From Symbiodinium natans (taxonomy: Eukaryota > Sar > Dinophyceae > Suessiales > Symbiodiniaceae), in the NCBI GenBank assembly GCA_905221605.1, contig CAJNDS010000802.1, positions 1 through 64,000 on the forward strand: a stretch of DNA of 64,000 nucleotides, read 5' to 3'. A program made the position numbers and the translations under genes. Positions 58,973 to 64,000 of the stretch are shown piece by piece (positions within the stretch are counted from its first letter, which is position 1; each line of letters starts with the position of its first letter). The notes under the pieces were generated by a model. It searched no databases. It was not told where the DNA came from and was given only the letters and a program-made list of their open reading frames with translations.

Positions 58973-60896
58973 CTGGTGCCGGTTCTTGTTGCCCAAGCGC
59001 ATCACCTCCATGGCCTCGCTGGAAGAGAAATGAGAAGGGGCAAAGGGGGGGCAAGGGGCGGGGGCTAAAGCGGCTAAAGCGGCTAAAGCAGTTGGCATGA
59101 GAAGGTGCTGTGCCCAGCGTGCCTCGCGCACGGACCCGAAAGGCGTCTCGGTGACGGTGGGCAGGAACAGATCCTTCGCCTGCTCGCCTGAGTCTGGACA
59201 GGCTTTAATCGCCCCTGTTGCAGAAGGACTTGGCTGCTGGGTCCTATGACGCATCTCCGCAGAGGATGGCATGTCTCCCACGATGGCCCCGCCCAACGGA
59301 GCAAGCAGGTCCTCGGCTGAAGATGGAAATGTGGCAGAAACTTGCTGAGTCTTCTGCAATCCACTGAAGGTTGCCGGGTCTTCTTCGCAGCGTAAGTGTC
59401 TAGGACGTTCTCATTGTAAATCTCCACCTGAAGCGAGGCACGAATGCCACTGGGCTGTGACGAGCGAGTCTGACAATGTCGGACACTTTGTGCTGTCAAA
59501 TGCATGCTTTCCCTATAAGGCTTCTGCGTATGATGCACGCAGCTGCACAAGGCCATCGGTATTGGTGGCGTAGTCCACCAACTCCTGCACCAGGAATACC
59601 CTATGGAGGGCCACGAGGGCCTGAGCTCTCCAAACTGGCGACGAATCGCAGCCTGCAGCGCGCGAGGAATGATGCCAATGCTCTGCGAATCCACATCCTG
59701 CAGGCACAGCGGCGCAACTGGATGGTCTAAGCAAAAGTGCATTCGTTGTTTCATGCATGATCGGATCGTGAGCCCAAGCGTCGATGGTGTCCATCCAGGT
59801 GGCGTCCGAAGACCCGAACCTAATGTTGTTGGCACAGGAGCATGTTGGATGCAAATCGCATGAACCAGTGTTGCGTCAAGCAGCATGGTATGTGTCTTGC
59901 CGCTGCCTGTCTGCCCATAGGCCAGGATGGCTCCATTGTAACCTGGATTTAATGATCTGCTGCACAGTTGCAGCGACAAAGCTACTGTACGGTGACATAT
60001 TGCAACGCCAGGAACCATGTATGACTCCCTCGACGATCGGCTGCGCCACAGCCCTGTAAACGTCGTACTGTGAAGCTTCTGGTTGAAAGAGATGGTCGTA
60101 TGCGAACGAAAACTCGCTGATTCCATGTGTCCTTACAGCTTCAAGCGGCGGCAAGAAACAGAAATCAAGCAAGGTGCCTTCGGGCTTTGGGATGCACGGG
60201 GTGTCAATTCACGGCTCGGGATTCAGCTCAGTGCAGCTTGGCCAAAGCGAATGCTGCCTAATAACAGTTTTTGTTCAGTTGGGGCATCCTGGCCGAATCC
60301 CATGTTTTCGGGCCCAAGTCTGCTAAACGTGAAAGCGTGGAAGGCTGGGAAGCATTCGAAGTCTGACCTACCTAGCCTCTGTAGTCTGTAGAGTCTCTTT
60401 TAAGTGACAGTGTGGGTCTTCCCTTGCCCATGGCTTGATTGAACATGGAACTTGACAACTTAGGACCTGTGCGGTCGAGAAAAGACATGAAAGACCAGGA
60501 GCTTCTGCATTCGCAGCGTGCAAGATTGGCCATCCTGGCCGAACTTCACGCAAACCTTCTCGTCCTCGCCACTTTCCCTAGCAGGACATGGCTGACTTCC
60601 AGCGCGCGGCTGATGCTCCACAGGGTCCACAGGCTCCACACGCTAGGGCTTCACCCGGGGCCCAGCCTCTCCAGCAGACTTAGTGGTCTGAAGCGAGCAG
60701 CAACTCGAATCGACTCCTGGTGACCACGCAGATTGAATTCGCCTGTTGTGGGGTCGAGCTCAACCAGCTTGCGAGCTGATAGAGTCCCTAGAGTTTCGGT
60801 GAAAATGATGCAAACAAGAGCACTCCAGTTCCAGAAGCCGCACTGAGCCGACAGTTGTACTATCAAAGGGGCAGGTGCTTGTCGAAGCTTTTCCAT
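55372..60896 (-). CDS. Kinesin motor protein, about 19 exons, with C-terminal U-box
   Basis: Motor exons (minus): 60896-60667 (SIRVAARFRPL), 60577-60509, 60131-60016 (FSFAYDHLF), 59942-59866 (AYGQTGSGKTHTM P-loop), 59697-59653 (GIIPRALQ), 59584-59522, 59421-59392 (IYNENVLDTY), 59179-59097, 59018-58973 (GNKNRHQ), 58827-58741 (NRNSSRSHAV switch I), 58213-58175, 58097-58035 (VDLAGSERV switch II), 57517-57441 (INKSLLALGQVI), 57339-57279 (YRDSKLTHLLRN, GGNART), 57044 to about 56900 (VSPHADNAGETLSSLRFGAR). All 14 motor junctions keep phase and all four nucleotide-binding motifs are intact, so an active ATPase is likely. A helical neck (about 56845-56740, VQELKRLLERARQA) and coiled-coil-like exon (about 56382-56259) follow, then a U-box. 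Start ATG 60896 is the best Met; the end is uncertain. Kinesin class not assigned. Confidence 0.93.
55475..55499. repeat. Perfect 11-bp inverted repeat with 3-bp loop
   Basis: CTATAGGGCCG, TGG, CGGCCCTATAG. On the minus strand it lies about 100 bp before the last open-frame stop (55372) of the kinesin/U-box gene, in the last exon or 3' untranslated region. Confidence 0.9.
55820..56103 (-). CDS. U-box domain exons downstream of the kinesin motor
   Basis: Exon 56103-56033 reads FAKRIVVWELLPSLVCPLTH and GIM and ends AG before a GC donor. The next exon, from 55910 after GGGCAG, restores Arg and reads DPVLASDGWSYERRAIEKHI, then AKAGRAMPLSP. Together they give the U-box signature CPLTxxxMxDPVxASDGxSYER, used by ubiquitin ligases to bind E2 enzymes. 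The tail of the domain after MPLSP is not resolved. The coiled-coil exon at 56382-56259 ends in phase 0 and this exon begins in phase 0, which is the basis for joining it to the kinesin. It could instead be a separate downstream gene on the same strand. Confidence 0.75.
58926..58968. repeat. (GA)n microsatellite in a kinesin intron
   Basis: About 43 bp of GA, just inside the donor side of the intron 58972-58828, between the GNKNRHQ and SSRSH exons. Confidence 0.95.
59063..59089. repeat. 9-bp tandem repeat in a kinesin intron
   Basis: Three exact GGCTAAAGC units within the intron 59096-59019. Confidence 0.9.
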
Positions 60897-60904
60897 CCGT
60901 TTGT

Positions 60905-61770
60905 GTCAAGCAAAAAAAGGGGGCGCATGTATCTAGATCGACGATGAATGGGGTTCAGGGGTGTTGAAGGAGTGCACTTGCTACTCCGGCACAGACCAGT
61001 GCAAGTTCAAGAGCCGGCAAGCTGCACGCATCACAACTGCAATCCTGAGCATCGCCCGCATGCCGTGCCTTTTGGAATCCACCATTTAGGCTGAAGAAGG
61101 CCAACCCCCCCCCCCCTTCCGTCGTCCTGTGTCGGCACTCGCCTCTGTCCAGCTTCCAGGACCTCCTCCCAGTCTAGCGGCTCCAAACCTCACAGACTGC
61201 AGACTGCAGCGGATTGCCTGAGTAACGCCCCGACACTGACATCCCAATTATACCCTCCAAAGGCTGGGCGCCTTCCGCCCACGCTGAACTCCTCTGACTA
61301 CACCATGCCCTGGGCAGTGTCTCTTCTGCAGCAGAGCATTGCTCAGTCTGGGCATGTCTGGGCCCCCCACCATCTTCCATCTGGCTGCACAAGATCCTTA
61401 AAGCAAAGCAGCCGGAAAGCCCACGTCATTCCACTGAGGCCAGCGCCAAGTCAGAACAGAAACTGCTACTGGTAAACAGCGTCGCCCCCTTCTCTGTACT
61501 CGGGGAGATCATGCAGCATTGGGAAAGCTGACACCAGGACGCTGGCTCCCTACAGAACCTACCGAACCCCACTTGGGACTTCCAGTCCATCTCTGTCAAT
61601 ACTCTGAGTGACTGACTCTCAACAGCAAGCAGCGCCACTGCAAACGACATCATGCCGCATCTGCTAAGCCACGATGAAACCACAGGAACAGCCGCCAGAA
61701 CACATTCTCGAATTTACGAAACAACCTTCAAGAAAGAGTCGATTATCCTTCAAGCTTTGTTCGATCCCTT
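60905..61770. other. Probable intergenic region upstream of the kinesin
   Basis: A C homopolymer lies near 61106-61116 and short minus frames at 61174-61392 and 61426-61683 have no recognised domain. The kinesin promoter or trans-splice acceptor should lie in its left part, but no motif is identifiable by eye. Confidence 0.35.
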
Positions 61771-61772
61771 TA

Positions 61773-63557
61773 CTACTTTTGCGCGGCAGCCATCTCAGGT
61801 TGGGGCGTGAGTTGATTGTTGGCATCGACCTGCCACACGATGCAACTTTGTAGCTCGAGGCCTGAGACTTCCAGCACTCCAGCTGCAAATGAGGCAAGGG
61901 ACCAGAAATCGAGGCCCATTTGGGCACGCCGCCCAGAGAATCCAGTGCGCCTCGGGGCACAAGTAGTGGGTTGTGAAAACCTGTATTCTGCCTGAGGAAC
62001 CGCGGGTTGCAAACTGAGCCATGAGCAGTCGATCGGACAAGGTGTATCCATGCAAGCAGCCATTCAACACCGGTTTTGAAACTTTGTATCTTGACCTGAG
62101 CCTAGCGGCCTAAGTGGCATGCTTGCAATGGAACAGTAATTGAACTGCCTGCCCCTGGTTTCGGCAGAGGCCCCTCGGCAAAGCCATTGACTTGGTGGAT
62201 TCTGCGGTTCGTTAGCCGCACTTCGTTCATGTCCAGGAAACGGCTAAAAAACACGGCCGGCGGGTGAACTAAGAGCGCTCTCCGGGCTTTTACAGAGGTC
62301 AGAATCAGAGGCCCTGTGTTGCACCCCTCGCCAGAACCGACCCAATCCCAGCTTGCTACTGCTAGCGAACGGAAACCAAGGAAAATCATTTGGGCAGCCA
62401 CCTGCATTGTTTCTGCCGGCCGAGTCTTCGATCGCCAACAAAGGGTGAAACATGGATGAAACGGACAGGCTGCTCAGATTCTGAGCATGCCACTGTCATG
62501 CAATATCGCACAGAATCATGTTGTCTTAAAGTGTCTTCTTTCTGCCGTCTGCGCAAGGATTTGCCCCGACATTCTTCCATTCTAGGGCTTTTGAGACATG
62601 ACATAACAACTTTGGCTTCGTTTGATGGTGCTTGTCGGCACAGGTCTCTTAAGCGTGCACCGGTGAGAAGCTCCTCTCAAGATGGTTCAACGTCGGGCAG
62701 ACGGAGTCCTGGAGATCTTTCCGAGCACAGCAGCACGAGTCCCACTGCGAAGTGCGCATTGCTTCGGACAAAGCAATCCCAAACTACAGCACCATGCATC
62801 ACACTCGTGCACCAACCCAAACACACCTCTTTATACAGTCGAATCTTGGCCAGCTCCTCAAGTCGCGGTGAAACCATGGGGTACGACACATCTTTTGTCA
62901 ATCCTTGTGTGACAGGTCCGCTGCCTGGTGGCATCGAATTGGCACGTAAACCCACCAGCACCTTAAGTGATAGTCAGGCTACTGTACAGCGACTGAAATC
63001 TTCAACATTGAACATGAACTGGCTCTCACAGCCGGCAGCGATTGTTTTTTCAATCACTGTATGTGAAGACACCTGAGGACGCGTTCAAGGGACTTGGGAA
63101 GCCGTGCTCATGCTCCAACACCGCGAGTAACCGGAGCCAATGCCAACTATGGCACATGCTGCACGAGTGGCTGTCTCCTAGTGCAACGAACATCTTCCTC
63201 AATGCATCCAAACTTTGGCCCACCAAACCTGTCTGGCAAACCACCCCGTCGTCCCATCAACATAAGCATCCCAACCTTCAGCCGCTTCAGCGTGATTGGC
63301 ATCAACCTTGGGCCACTCACATGGCTATGCGGCGAAGGTCACGCATCTGCAAACATTGGATCATAGTCACGCTGTGTGCTGCCGCGAGGCACGAGCTCAC
63401 GTCCAGGCCACTTTGTGCAATTGAAATCGCGGAATCTCAAAATCTCTCATATCTCCGGATGGCTTTGCTCGAGGCGGACCCCCCAAAACAGAAGCAAAAG
63501 CCTCCAATGCAAACAACGGCCGCAAGCAGCGACGCAATCAGAACGATCAAGCCTTAG
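61773..63557 (-). CDS. Unknown multi-exon gene or genes, probably membrane-associated
   Basis: Protein-like minus stretches follow one another. Near 63555-63440 is a hydrophobic segment LIVLIASLLAAVVCIGGFCF ending KAIRRYERF. From 63244 to about 63060 it reads CQTGLVGQSLDALRKMFVAL and LLAVLEHEHGFPSPLNASSG. From 62950 to about 62810 it reads NSMPPGSGPVTQGLTKDVSY and SPRLEELAKIRLYKEVC. From 62407 to about 62110 it reads NTGPLILTSVKARRALLVHP, then FLDMNEVRLTNRRIHQVNGF. The last, to a stop at 61773, reads MGLDFWSLASFAAGVLEVSG and VDANNQLTPQPEMAAAQK. They may be one gene or two. No domain is recognised. A plus-strand frame of 228 codons (62390-63076) overlaps the middle and is Ser-rich and less plausible. 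Confidence 0.45.
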
Positions 63558-64000
63558 CTTGAGCGACGAAGCAACAAAGCACCGCACTGTGTGCATCAGG
63601 CTCACAGCTTAGAAGCTGAGAAGCACCGGACCGAACTCTAATGACGCAAGAACTCAGAATGGCAATGTCGTGCCCTGAGACAAACAGCTGCCGCTCTCCC
63701 TGCCTCTGGCTTCAGCTGCGAGCTCAAATCTTACATGGCTTGTGGCTTTTTACACAAAGCAATCCCAGGTGGCCATTCCTTGAAACTCCTGATTCCTGGA
63801 CGCAATACCACAAGTTTAACAGTTGGTCAGCTTAAGTCTATGCACATTGCTGAGCAGTATGCAGCTAGCATGCAGCTGTGCAGCCGGTGTCAGAGAAGGC
63901 GCCCTCTGGGCTCAAAATGGCCTGAGCTGATCTCATTCTTCTGCACCGTGTCTCCACATACTGTTTGCACATGGTACAGCGCAAGAAGACACACTTATTG
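63558..64000. other. No supportable gene
   Basis: Only short frames. The word GGCTCAAAATGGCC near 63909 loosely recalls part of a reverse-complement spliced-leader sequence but does not match it. Confidence 0.3.

Noticed and set aside
62390-63076. 228-codon plus ORF
   Set aside because: It is Ser/Thr-rich with a chance-like composition. The minus strand over the same bases shows better protein-like stretches in line with neighbouring exons.
63900-63930. Possible dinoflagellate spliced-leader relic (GGCTCAAAATGGCC)
   Set aside because: It only partly resembles the reverse complement of the conserved spliced leader, and the order of the shared words does not fit.

Overview
The window looks like nuclear DNA of a dinoflagellate, probably Symbiodiniaceae-like. 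The reasons are many very short exons, introns that mostly start with GC (some GA, few GT) and end in AG followed by G, abundant CA/GA/TCTG microsatellites, and no prokaryotic gene packing. The two genes with unmistakable domains, a kinesin and a glycoside hydrolase family 5 (GH5) beta-glucanase, could only be recovered by joining 27-134 nt exons by eye. Every join was checked for phase and domain consensus. No transcript evidence was available, so other gene models are partial.

Layout, left to right. Bases 1-620 are AT-rich and unlike the rest. Then come a small membrane protein (941-1840), a membrane-anchored AIM24/TIGR00266-family protein (2011-2841), exon-like fragments at 4.6-5.2 kb, a tandem exon-bearing duplication (6.6 and 7.4 kb) next to a spliced gene of unknown function (7.7-8.3 kb), and three partial unknown genes (10.2-14.2 kb). 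From 14.2 to 28 kb there are scattered candidate exons and a large self-complementary CA/GT repeat. A Cys-Trp-Cys repeat protein lies at 28.1-29.4 kb, and candidate exons and microsatellites at 31-47 kb. The GH5 exo-beta-1,3-glucanase-like gene spans 48.0-51.9 kb, an unknown two-exon gene lies at 52.7-53.3 kb, and the kinesin followed in the same direction by a U-box spans 55.4-60.9 kb. An unknown, probably membrane-associated gene lies at 61.8-63.6 kb.

All confidently coding segments are on the minus strand, so the genes read right to left, which fits the unidirectional gene clusters described in dinoflagellates. The products do not form an evident pathway: a microtubule motor possibly fused to a ubiquitin-ligase type domain, a probable secreted glucan hydrolase, surface-type repeat and membrane proteins, and several unknowns. 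I saw no rRNA, tRNA, CRISPR, reverse transcriptase, transposase or spliced-leader relic.
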